Positions 19,140 to 27,108 of a stretch of DNA of 64,000 nucleotides are shown here, piece after piece. The first letter of the stretch is position 1. Each line of letters opens with the position of its first letter. The stretch is from contig JAGAAL010000012.1 of assembly GCA_017615245.1 (NCBI GenBank), forward strand, positions 30,312 through 94,311. The letters run 5' to 3'. The notes under the pieces were generated by a model. It ran no database searches and was not told the origin of the DNA. It saw only the letters and a list, made by a program, of their open reading frames with translations. The DNA is from Bacteroidaceae bacterium. GTDB lineage: Bacteria; Bacteroidota; Bacteroidia; Bacteroidales; Bacteroidaceae. A program made the position numbers and the translations under genes.

Positions 19140-20630
19140 TCAAAACACGATTGCCTCATAGACATATAGCTCCGCATCTTTCCAGCCGTCCCAGCCTATA
19201 CCGGCCTTGTCGTGCGCACAATGGCTTACAAATTCTTCCTTGGTCCAGTTTACCTCGTCGGCTACCTGCGGCAGATAGGTCCCACTGCGTCGCCCTTTAC
19301 GAATGTATATTCCATGACGGTGCAGTTCGAACTCGTCCAAGCTCTGGATGCGTCGCATCGGAGTAAGCACGGATATCTCGATGTCGATGTCCTCCAATTC
19401 TTCTTTGCTCACAGGCATGAATCGAGGATCTTCAAATGCTGCAGCACGAGCCATCTCGGCCACGATTTCATGGAGGGGGAAGTCCTCACCAAAGTGTCCA
19501 ATGCAGCCACGCAGATGCCCTTGCTTATGCAATGAGACGAATGCGCCGCAGTTGGAATCGAGGTGAGAGGTATGAGGTAAAAGGTGAGAGATTGGCTTGC
19601 CGTCGAGGGAATCCTTGATGCTTTGGAGCGCAATCTGCTTTAACATCCGCTTCTCGTCGTCTGTCAGCGCGAATCCGTCAGCTTCTTCCTTTCCGTCCGA
19701 AGGGGGTAGGAGGCGGTCTCTCAGAATCGCAAACGCATGATACCCCACAACCCTGCTGTCGTCATGATGGTCGATGTCCCCTGAGTTCTGATACATCAGG
19801 TGCTTCACTTCATAGCTCTTGTCCATCATCAGCATCAGCGTAGCAATGGCCAATTCTCCGCATGCACTGGTGGCGAGATTGCGGATTCCGCTTTTGTCGT
19901 TCTCTTCAAGCACGGCAAGAAACTCCGCCACGTTGCCGCTCTCCACCGCCTTGCCAGTTTTGGCATCCACCTTGCAGGCATCCTCGTATTTCGGATAGTG
20001 TGAAAAGTCGCTGCTGATGATGAACAGGTTTTCACTTGTGAAATACGGCTTCAACACTTCGGCCATCCGTTTCAGTTTGCGGAAGTCATTCGTTGAAATG
20101 ATGATAGGCACAATAGGAGGAACGTTGCTCAGCCGCCTTTGAAGGAACGGCAGTTGCACCTCCAGACAATGCTCCCTGTCGTGCGCCTTGGGCTGATAGC
20201 TGAACACGCTGTCCGTATCTATCAGTTTCTGTGCCGTCTCAATGTCCACCTTCACATTCCCCAATGGCGTGGCATAATAGTCGAACTCCGTATTCACCGA
20301 AGCCCCGTCAAGCCATTCATGATGACTCGGCCCTATCAGGAATATCCGCTCATACGTAGCCCCGTCGGGTATAGCCCGATAGGCTGCAGCTGCTACATTG
20401 CCCGAATAATAGTACCCCGCATGAGGCACGATGAGCGCCGCCAGCCCTTTGTATTGGCTGTCGTTCGCATGGAGCGCCAGCAGACTGTCAACCTCCTCAC
20501 TCAGTTCATGGGCATCACCCGTGTAGAATCTGTTCGCCTGAGTGGCAGGTCTCACCCTTGGTTCGTCAGCCTTTCCTTTACAAGATGTAAATATCATAAT
20601 TGTCGATAAGATTGTTATCAATATTTTCAT
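19140..20630 (-). CDS. AmmeMemoRadiSam system proteins B and A fused (Memo + AMMECR1), lipoprotein
   Basis: 496 residues. The signal peptide ends in the lipobox FTSC (Cys17), so the protein is probably lipid-anchored outside the cytoplasm. Residues about 22-310 are Memo (VPHAGYYYSG, GPSHHEWLDG, DFSHY, SACGELAI), a dioxygenase-like fold with metal-binding His residues. Residues about 335-496 are AMMECR1 (GAFVSLHKQGHLRGCIGHF, AAFEDPRFMPVS, IEISVLTPM). The linker holds SHLLPHTSHLD, encoded by a low-complexity GAGGTGAGA-type repeat. The ATG overlaps the stop of the upstream peptidase gene (TAATG), indicating coupled translation; amrS follows 24 bp downstream. Confidence 0.92.
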   Translation of the reverse strand: MKILITILSTIMIFTSCKGKADEPRVRPATQANRFYTGDAHELSEEVDSLLALHANDSQYKGLAALIVPHAGYYYSGNVAAAAYRAIPDGATYERIFLIGPSHHEWLDGASVNTEFDYYATPLGNVKVDIETAQKLIDTDSVFSYQPKAHDREHCLEVQLPFLQRRLSNVPPIVPIIISTNDFRKLKRMAEVLKPYFTSENLFIISSDFSHYPKYEDACKVDAKTGKAVESGNVAEFLAVLEENDKSGIRNLATSACGELAIATLMLMMDKSYEVKHLMYQNSGDIDHHDDSRVVGYHAFAILRDRLLPPSDGKEEADGFALTDDEKRMLKQIALQSIKDSLDGKPISHLLPHTSHLDSNCGAFVSLHKQGHLRGCIGHFGEDFPLHEIVAEMARAAAFEDPRFMPVSKEELEDIDIEISVLTPMRRIQSLDEFELHRHGIYIRKGRRSGTYLPQVADEVNWTKEEFVSHCAHDKAGIGWDGWKDAELYVYEAIVF

Positions 20631-21748
20631 TAGTGAAACTTGAGATTGCTAATGGTTTTGCGAAGGTTCTTGGGTAATGCCTGCCGGTTCAGGAACAGGT
20701 AGGTGGTATTCAGCGCAATATAGTCGCGCGACATATACCAGATGCCCTTGTACAGCCCGCTCTTGCCCCACGAGTTCTTCACCATATAGTAGGGCGCGCC
20801 CTGCTCGTCAACAGCTTTTCCGTAGATGAGCATCACATGGTCGTAGGTAAAACGCCAATCGTCCCATTGTTCCTGTCGCATTTCCTGTGTGGGAGTCACG
20901 CCCTCGGGCAGCATGGCAAGTCCAGTACGTGTGAAGTCACCGGTCACATCACCGCCCCAAGCCACAGTATAGCCAGCATCAAGTGCTTTGTCGAGTACGT
21001 CCATCAACTGTTCAATGGGGATGTTATAGCTAGGTTTCAGTCGCCATTTGTATGGTGACTCGATGATGAACCAGTTATTGAATGGGTGATGTGTGTAGCT
21101 TGTCAGGCTCACATAGTCATCGAAGTCAAGCCCCAGGCTTTCGGCAAACGACTTCGGCGTGTACGTTCTGCCTTCATACACAAACGACTCGGGACAGCGC
21201 CCTACATATTTCTCTATGACTGCCTGCACACTGTCTTTCCAATGGGGTAGGGGTTCTTTGGCCTCTTTCCTGACGATACCGCTCACCCTTCGCTCCAGTT
21301 CAGGGAAGAACACCTTGAAGTTAGCAAGCGAGTCACCCGTCAGCGAACCAGGAGCCGGCATGGCATCTTCTGGGCAGATACCGTGTTGACGAATCACTTC
21401 CAACACATCGTCACATTAACCGCCTTCAGATATTTCGCTATGCCCATGCATGCGCACATAATGCGTGGCACAGTCCATATAGTCCTTGTTCACCACAAAC
21501 ATCTCGCAAAGGTCGTAAGTCCTGCCCGTCTTCCGCAGAATCTCACTCTCGAAATACCCTAATGTGGCGAAATCCCAGCACGTGCCACTGCGATACTGAT
21601 TCTTCACACTCGTTATCGGAAGCTCCTTCACCGTCCGAAACGACTTCTCCACCTCCTTGTTGCTCGCCTGCTTCTGCAGATTCTCCTGAGCAGATGACGA
21701 TGCAGATAGCAGCACAGCTAAACAGATACAAATGAATCTATAATACAT
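20630..21748 (-). pseudogene. C1-family (aminopeptidase C-like) peptidase, interrupted by an in-frame TAA
   Basis: One reading frame of 373 codons is broken by a single TAA at 21416-21418 (codon 111), in the context SEISEGG*CDDVLEVI. Both halves are otherwise intact and in the same frame: signal peptide (MYYRFICICLAVLLSASSSAQ), catalytic Cys57 in RSGTCWDFA, His in YDHVMLIYGK and Asn in VKNSWG. The family (papain-like PepC/bleomycin hydrolase relatives, secreted in Bacteroidetes) normally has a small residue at this position. A TCA to TAA change is the simplest explanation, though assembly or sequencing error is possible. A C-terminal fragment could start at an internal codon near 21406, but it would lack the Cys. 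The stop codon overlaps the start of the Memo-AMMECR1 gene. Confidence 0.85.
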
Positions 21749-21877
21749 ATTTACGTAGGGTTCAAGTAAATGGTTATTGGTTAAAGGTTATTGTAAACCG
21801 TAAACCGATTAGTTTGCAAATATACGAACTAATTTGGATACGACGAAACAAAACGACCCAAAAATAAACAACATCAT

Positions 21878-21910
21878 ACAAAAAACGAGCGAAACCCATG
21901 ATTTCGCCCG
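21878..21910 (-). terminator. Possible terminator downstream of the HU-like gene
   Basis: Stem GCGAAA/TTTCGC (21889-21894 with 21902-21907), then TCGTTTTTT on the minus strand. It is 224 bp after the HU-like stop and 130 bp before the peptidase start. Confidence 0.6.
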
Positions 21911-21942
21911 TAGTTTTCAGACTTTAGACCTTAGACTTTAGT

Positions 21943-21976
21943 TCCCCTCCATCTTCCCCCTTGAGGGGGGACAGGA
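21943..21976. repeat. GC-rich REP-like repeat
   Basis: CCCCTCCATCTTCCCCC followed by TTGAGGGGGGACAGGA. Same type as the elements at 3268-3341 and 36757-36875. Confidence 0.6.
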
Positions 21977-22133
21977 GCTGTAGAGATTGGCTTTGAAGGG
22001 AAGTTAAAGGGAAGTTATCGCGGTCCTTGACCGCTTGGAAGTTAAAAGGACGAATGTCTGCAAACACCCTATGCTATCGTCCCTTCAATTCCCTTTAACT
22101 CCTTTTCCATTCCCTTCTATTCCTTTCCCTCTG

Positions 22134-22991
22134 TTAGTTCTGATCCACACCGCCACCGGCAGTTCCGCTGTCGATGACCAGCGTAGCGTTAGCAGCCGGC
22201 ATGGTTGCAGTACCGTCGTATGCACCGTCTTCATCCGTCAGCGTTACACTCTGTCCGTTGAGCGTTGCAGTCGGTACTTGACCAGTTGCAGGTTCAACGT
22301 GGATGTTGATAGTCTTGCCTGACTGAACAGTTGCACCGCTGTTGACTACATCACCGTCAACACGTACGCTTGACGTACCTGACCCCGTCTTCGTGATGGT
22401 CAAGGTAGGAGTGCTGCCTGAACCGCTTGTACCACTGTTCTCGTTCTGGCTGCTACCGTTTGCTTCCTTCCATTCAGCTACCGCAGTTGCGATAGGCTTG
22501 AGTGTCTGCATCTTCTTGGTCTTGCCATTGACGATGACCTCCTGCGTGTCGATGATGTTGCGGAGTTCCAGCGTGCAACGGTTCTTGAACTGCGGGCCGC
22601 ACAGGTTGTCGAGCTTCGTGGAGTCGGGCAGGAAACGGATGTGGATTGCCTTCACGATGTCGTTCGGGTTCAGTCCGTCCATAGCCGGGATGTTGAGCAC
22701 AGCGGCCTTCTCCTTCACCTCTGCCGTGGGGTAGAAGGTACCGAGGGAGCCGAGCTGTACGGGCACGCCTTGTGCCACGAGTTCGGGCAGACAGTCGCAG
22801 ATCTGGAGGAGTACACCTTCCACGATTGAGCGTCCGTAGATACTTCCGTGCATCACCATGTGTTCGGCGAAGCCGCGGAGTGAGAGAGTTTTCTGTACAT
22901 CCACTTCGGGATAGTACTTACCAAAAGCAGTACTTGTACTGTTCTTGTTCTTGCGCAGGTTGATACCCAGCGCGATTCTTTCGTTTGCCAT
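22134..22991 (-). CDS. HU/IHF-like DNA-binding protein with C-terminal Ig-like domain
   Basis: 285 residues. Residues 1-130 match the Bacteroidetes HU-like (HU-HIG type) proteins (LSLRGFAEHMVMHGSIYGRSIVEGVLLQICDCLPELVAQGVPVQLGSLG, spelt here only to show the core G-x-L-G-T-F motif region). A Ser/Gly linker follows (about 185-200), then an all-beta domain (residues 205-275) ending in GTAGGGVDQN. These proteins are typically encoded beside VirE/DUF3987 genes, as here (215 bp downstream of that gene's stop). The role is unknown; nucleoid or structural DNA binding is a guess. It has its own promoter (23066-23097). Confidence 0.8.
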   Translation of the reverse strand: MANERIALGINLRKNKNSTSTAFGKYYPEVDVQKTLSLRGFAEHMVMHGSIYGRSIVEGVLLQICDCLPELVAQGVPVQLGSLGTFYPTAEVKEKAAVLNIPAMDGLNPNDIVKAIHIRFLPDSTKLDNLCGPQFKNRCTLELRNIIDTQEVIVNGKTKKMQTLKPIATAVAEWKEANGSSQNENSGTSGSGSTPTLTITKTGSGTSSVRVDGDVVNSGATVQSGKTINIHVEPATGQVPTATLNGQSVTLTDEDGAYDGTATMPAANATLVIDSGTAGGGVDQN

Positions 22992-23065
22992 AGTGTGTGT
23001 TTTTTATGGTATTAGATTTACGACTAACAATGACGGGTAGCCGTTTCCCGTTTTCTTTTACGATA

Positions 23066-23097
23066 CAAAGGTACGAATTTTTTCTGATATAACCAAA
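23066..23097 (-). promoter_or_regulatory. Bacteroidetes-type promoter for the HU-like gene
   Basis: -33 TTTG (23094-23097), 20-bp spacer, -7 TACCTTTG (23066-23073), 75 bp upstream of the ATG. Confidence 0.8.
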
Positions 23098-23150
23098 TGT
23101 TTTGCAATAAAAATGCATTATTTCCGCAAAAAAAGATAGAATATACGTGT

Positions 23151-23190
23151 AAATAAAACATGAGCAGAAATCTTGCGAAATCTGCTCATA
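23151..23190 (-). terminator. Rho-independent terminator of the VirE/DUF3987 gene
   Basis: Stem ATGAGCAGA/TCTGCTCAT (23160-23168 with 23181-23189), followed on the minus strand by GTTTTATTT, 17 bp after the stop codon. Confidence 0.85.
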
Positions 23191-23206
23191 ACGAACTACT
23201 CTTGAA

Positions 23207-25486
23207 TTATGCTGAAACTTGGGGATGCTTGTCAAGGTATTGCTTACTTTTGGTGTATAGCTGCGTGTTGGGGTTGAAGGTGCAGTAGCCACGCGAGACC
23301 CATTTGCGAAGTAGTGCCGAGCCGTCGCCTTTCATTCCTTGTGCACGACGTATGGTGTTGAGGTCGTCGAGGCTGAAGCTCTCCTGCAGGAGTTCCATCA
23401 AGTTACGGCGTCCAGGCACCAATGCGGCTTTGTCGCGTTCCATTACTGAGCGCATCTTCTCGCCGAAAATCCACATCTTGCACCACATGTCATAGTGATA
23501 AGACCAGCGTACGAATTCCTCTATCTCGCGTGTCCATTTCCGTCCGTTGAGGATGTAGAGCACCATGCCTCGCTTGAATGCCGAGTGGCAAGCTCGTTTG
23601 AATAGTTCGTGATAGGCATCATCGTCGGCGAGGGTTGAGTACTGCCGGCTTTCCTCTATTATCGCTGCGGCCAATGCGTTTGCTTTCTTGCATACGATGA
23701 GTCCCTTGGCATCGCTTAACAGCTTTACGAATGATTGCACCTGTTGCTTATATTTTCCGTCGTAATTGCCATAGACGGGCATACGGTCGTCGTCTGTCCA
23801 GATGGTGGAGAAGGTGATACGAGAGAGAGTGCCGTCGAGCATTGAATCGCAGAAGAAACTACGGCATTTGCCTGGAGTGGTCGATGCGTTCCAGTTCCAG
23901 CGCACCTCTATGTCCTCGCACACTGACTGGATTCCTACACGTTCCTGACCATATTCACCGCAATCGTAGGCTACACGGATGATTTCTGTGACATTGTTGC
24001 CTTTGCCGTTGGTCTTGAGTTGATTGAGCAACCCGATCTCGTCCATTCGTGAATAGAGGAATTTGCCTCCGGCATCAGCCATACGTTGTACGAACGCAGC
24101 AGGGGTCATGTCGGATTTCACCCATTGAATGGCCAGTCCTTGGGGGCGTTCTGGTTTTTGCTCGGTGGAAGGGCAGGTGTCGTATTGCTCCTTATATTCC
24201 TTCAGGAGCTTCCTGCTTTTAGCATCGCGCTCCTTGATGTCGGCCATGATGGCGTTGACGGGTTCGTTGACACATGATTTACCGCTTGACATCTCGGCTA
24301 CCAATACGTTCATAAAGGTAGGCTCTACAAGGGCATTGTCGTTGTAGCGGAACTTCACTCCCGTGCAATGTGCTCCCAACGAGGGGAAAACTCCCATCGC
24401 TACGGCTGGCTTCAGATGCTCGGGCACATTCTTGGTAATGAGCTGCAAGAATCGGGTGAGCCTATGAGGCATCTTGGGGGGCTGTGAGGCAAGTATTCCA
24501 TTAGCTTTTGCCGACTCGGTTGCCTGTTGCAGCTTGCGAGCCGTGTTCAGAGTGCGGGTTACCAATGCAGGCATTGTCTTGGTTTGAGGACGGTTGCAGG
24601 CAGAGCGAACCGTTGACTGGAACTTCTGCTCATCCTCACCATAGCGAGGCAGCACCTGGGCAATCCACTGCGGATCGTCGTTGCAGACATAGCGCATGTG
24701 GCAGGCCATCGCAAAGATGAAGTTGTTGCGTGCACCCTGGGCAGGAACTCCACCCAACATTTCCTCCATCACGCTGACGATTTGAGGATAGCGGATGCCT
24801 TCGAAGTTGTCTTCATAGGTGGTTGAAGGAGGAAGTAAGGGAGCGGAAAATGCGTTGTCCTTTGTCACAATTGTCACAGGGTTTTCGGGCACATCCACCT
24901 CACGTTCCTTGAACAGCTCCTCTTCGTCGTAGTAGAGCACATAGTCGCGTGGAACCATAAACGAGCAGCGGGCCATATCTTTCACGCTACCGTCATAGGT
25001 GTCGTCGTCCAATTGCTTTGCCATCCACCTCTGAGCCTCAGCCAGCGACATACCCTTCGGCATTTCGAACACCAGTCGGATGCCTTCGCCACTGGGCGAT
25101 ACATGAGCGAACAAGATGCCCAGTTCGGTTTCACGACCTGCCACCTTATTCATGTAATAGGCGCGAGGGTCGTACGTCAGATGGTCGACATCGTAGATGG
25201 AGAGGCCGCTGGGTACAGCCGACTGATTGTGGCGGTAGCCATCAGAGAACGATGCGTGGAAGCACACCACAGGCAGGTTGTCGGCTTTGAGTTGCGACTT
25301 CATTGCTTCGAATGCCTCACGCGCGAGTGTACCTTTCTTTACTTCCGCGAGACGCTGTGCAATTTCGTGGCATGTGTTAATCACTTGCTGGCTATCGAGC
25401 GCAGCATTGAGAAGCTCAGGCGTGCAGGGCTGCATCTGAGCCGGAGTCTTGATAGACTCGGAAAAATCAAATTGTGATACTGTCAT
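23207..25486 (-). CDS. VirE N-terminal-like / DUF3987 protein
   Basis: 759 residues. The N-terminal part (about 1-210) resembles the BT4734/VirE N-terminal primase-like domain (GLSIYDVDHLTYDPRAYYMNK, LGILFAHVSPSGEGIRLVFE). The C-terminal part (about 320-640) is DUF3987, with a P-loop-like AEMSSGKSCV and a DEIGLL box. In Bacteroidetes this architecture belongs to chromosomal or phage-derived accessory loci and is paired with HU-like genes, as here; a replication or primase-helicase origin is likely, but present function is unknown. Codons for VTIVTKDN lie inside a 24-bp sequence that recurs twice in the intergenic region near 28.5 kb. Confidence 0.82.
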   Translation of the reverse strand: MTVSQFDFSESIKTPAQMQPCTPELLNAALDSQQVINTCHEIAQRLAEVKKGTLAREAFEAMKSQLKADNLPVVCFHASFSDGYRHNQSAVPSGLSIYDVDHLTYDPRAYYMNKVAGRETELGILFAHVSPSGEGIRLVFEMPKGMSLAEAQRWMAKQLDDDTYDGSVKDMARCSFMVPRDYVLYYDEEELFKEREVDVPENPVTIVTKDNAFSAPLLPPSTTYEDNFEGIRYPQIVSVMEEMLGGVPAQGARNNFIFAMACHMRYVCNDDPQWIAQVLPRYGEDEQKFQSTVRSACNRPQTKTMPALVTRTLNTARKLQQATESAKANGILASQPPKMPHRLTRFLQLITKNVPEHLKPAVAMGVFPSLGAHCTGVKFRYNDNALVEPTFMNVLVAEMSSGKSCVNEPVNAIMADIKERDAKSRKLLKEYKEQYDTCPSTEQKPERPQGLAIQWVKSDMTPAAFVQRMADAGGKFLYSRMDEIGLLNQLKTNGKGNNVTEIIRVAYDCGEYGQERVGIQSVCEDIEVRWNWNASTTPGKCRSFFCDSMLDGTLSRITFSTIWTDDDRMPVYGNYDGKYKQQVQSFVKLLSDAKGLIVCKKANALAAAIIEESRQYSTLADDDAYHELFKRACHSAFKRGMVLYILNGRKWTREIEEFVRWSYHYDMWCKMWIFGEKMRSVMERDKAALVPGRRNLMELLQESFSLDDLNTIRRAQGMKGDGSALLRKWVSRGYCTFNPNTQLYTKSKQYLDKHPQVSA
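24855..24878 (-). repeat. 24-bp repeat, copy A (inside the VirE/DUF3987 gene)
   Basis: Identical over 24 bp to copies at 28474-28497 and 28642-28665. On the minus strand it reads TGTGACAATTGTGACA followed by AAGGACAA and encodes VTIVTKDN. The following GCATTTT is partly shared with copy B. Confidence 0.9.
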
Positions 25487-25796
25487 AACTTATACTTTTT
25501 GCTTGTTTAAAAATTCGTTTTCTGTCATCGGCCGAATGACGATGCAAAGTTAAGAATAATGTATGACGGTACAAAGCAAAAAAAATGCCGTTGGAACGTC
25601 TGTCGGAACGTTCGAACGACATTGGAATGTTTAAATTGGAAGGTTACAACAAGGGACTGTTCTTTTTGCGTAAAATTTTTTAGTTTATTTCAAAAAGAAT
25701 TACGACTTGTAAGATATCAAATTATACCTTACTCGATAACAGAAATCGGGATGTGGGCATTCAGTGGCGGCACGGATTTGACGCTGATGGTCTGTA
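25487..25796. other. Intergenic region, 310 bp, between two minus-strand genes
   Basis: It holds the promoter of the VirE gene (25545-25574). The rest, up to the stop of the ATPase gene, is A+T-rich with no convincing gene; a 130-codon plus-strand frame crossing it runs antisense into the ATPase gene and is rejected. Confidence 0.55.
25545..25574 (-). promoter_or_regulatory. Bacteroidetes-type promoter for the VirE/DUF3987 gene
   Basis: -33 TTTG (25571-25574), 18-bp spacer, -7 TAACTTTG (25545-25552), 59 bp upstream of the ATG. Confidence 0.72.
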
Positions 25797-27014
25797 CTAA
25801 TACAAAAAACCTAGCATCCAGAGAGGGAGTTTGGCGCCATCGGGCATATCCCAGTCGTCGGCAAACACATAGGAGTCCTTTATGCCTGCTATCTGCGAGA
25901 AGTCCTTGCTGCGACCGCCAATCTCGAAGGTGTATTTTCCATCGACCTTGAAATCGCCTTGTGACTTGCCGTATTCTACGGTATGCGACTCAGAAAGACT
26001 GCCTATGGCAAAGGTCTCGCGCAGGGTGCCGATGTCCACCTTCGTGGGAGCCAGCGCATAGAGGATGTTAGGATTCTCCAAATATACTTTGTCGGGCTTG
26101 GTCAGCTTACCTATCTTTTTCTTGTCGGAATACAGAAGGTTCAGAACTTTCGCATCGCCCAGATATTTAAGGTATTCCACAACCGTATCGCGGCCAATTT
26201 CAAGAGCGGCGGCTATTCTGTTGGCATTCAGTTCGAAGGGCACCTCACTGCATATCAGGGCGATAAGTGCCTGTAACTTCCTGACGTTGGCAACATCGAC
26301 CTTGCAGATACGGGGCAATTCGGTTTCGATGATATAGTTTACCACCTGCTCTATCTTGGTGTAATACTCACCTTCGCCTTCAAGCAGGAAAGGATAATAG
26401 CCTTTCTCTAAATATTCTTTGAACAAAGCGACGGGCTTACATTTCGATGAAACCTCCTGCCATAGGTCGTAAGGATGGGTCAGGATATCTTCCAACGACC
26501 ATCGGGGGAACGACAAACCATGATAGAAGCGAAGGGCCTCGCGGAACGACAGCCCAAGCATCGTATATTTAATAGCGCGACGAGAGAGGTCGGCATCACC
26601 TTCCTTCAACTGAAGCAACGAAGAGCCGCTCACAATCATTTTGAGGTTAGGGAACAGTTCGTAGATTTCCTTGATTTCACGACTCCAATCCGACGTGCCT
26701 GAATGGTATTTATGAATCTCATCAACCACTAGGAGTTCGCCTCCGTGCATCACAAACTCTTCGGCCAAGCCCACCAGCGTGCGCATAGAGAAATCAACAG
26801 TATCTGCCGAGCAATAGAGCACATGATGGTCACCCAACGCATAGTGCTGTTTCAGATACTGACGGATGAGGGTTGATTTGCCCACACCTTTAGCACCCAT
26901 AATGCTGATAAGTTTGGCGTTCCAGTGAATCTCGTCCATCTTTTCACGGATAATCTCTGTCCGTGTATTGGCCAGTAGCCTGTCGCTTTTTCTGAATAAT
27001 GTGTCCATAAGCAT
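25797..27014 (-). CDS. AAA-family ATPase with DUF4143 C-terminus
   Basis: 405 residues. Walker A is IMGAKGVGKST (P-loop at residues 40-48), Walker B LLVVDEIHKY, sensor-type VSGSSLLQL. The C-terminal DUF4143 region ends with the PD-(D/E)XK-like KYTFEIGGRSKDF. This is a large family of stand-alone bacterial ATPases whose role is not settled. It belongs with the accessory cluster rather than with a recognisable operon. A short inverted repeat overlaps its promoter, so autoregulation is possible. Confidence 0.85.
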   Translation of the reverse strand: MLMDTLFRKSDRLLANTRTEIIREKMDEIHWNAKLISIMGAKGVGKSTLIRQYLKQHYALGDHHVLYCSADTVDFSMRTLVGLAEEFVMHGGELLVVDEIHKYHSGTSDWSREIKEIYELFPNLKMIVSGSSLLQLKEGDADLSRRAIKYTMLGLSFREALRFYHGLSFPRWSLEDILTHPYDLWQEVSSKCKPVALFKEYLEKGYYPFLLEGEGEYYTKIEQVVNYIIETELPRICKVDVANVRKLQALIALICSEVPFELNANRIAAALEIGRDTVVEYLKYLGDAKVLNLLYSDKKKIGKLTKPDKVYLENPNILYALAPTKVDIGTLRETFAIGSLSESHTVEYGKSQGDFKVDGKYTFEIGGRSKDFSQIAGIKDSYVFADDWDMPDGAKLPLWMLGFLY

Positions 27015-27037
27015 TCATTTTATGCTGTTTTACGGGG

Positions 27038-27068
27038 CAAAGATAGTAAAAATGTTGCACACAAACAA
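27038..27068 (-). promoter_or_regulatory. Promoter of the AAA/DUF4143 gene
   Basis: -33 TTG (27066-27068), 20-bp spacer, -7 TATCTTTG (27038-27045), 23 bp before the ATG. Confidence 0.72.
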
Positions 27069-27071
27069 CAT
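27052..27071. promoter_or_regulatory. Inverted repeat ATGTTG-N8-CAACAT over the -33 region (possible operator)
   Basis: Perfect 6-bp arms (27052-27057 and 27066-27071) covering the -33 box and part of the spacer. A further half-site-like CAACATTTTG lies about 28 bp upstream. Confidence 0.5.
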
Positions 27072-27108
27072 TATTTAAAAAAAATGCTGAGTACGCGCAA
27101 CATTTTGA

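Larger units (their letters stand above)
21749..22133. other. Intergenic region, 385 bp, with REP-like and inverted repeats
   Basis: No gene is seen. It holds a terminator-like hairpin (21878-21910), a GC-rich REP-like element (21943-21976), a small perfect hairpin GCGGTC-ctt-GACCGC (22019-22033), and an imperfect inverted pair built on AGTTAAAGGGAA around 22000 and TTCCCTTTAACT around 22090. Confidence 0.6.

Noticed and set aside
20630-21406. Independent functional peptidase starting after the TAA
   Set aside because: The fragment lacks the signal peptide and the catalytic Cys57, and it is in frame with the upstream half, so one interrupted gene is the simpler reading.
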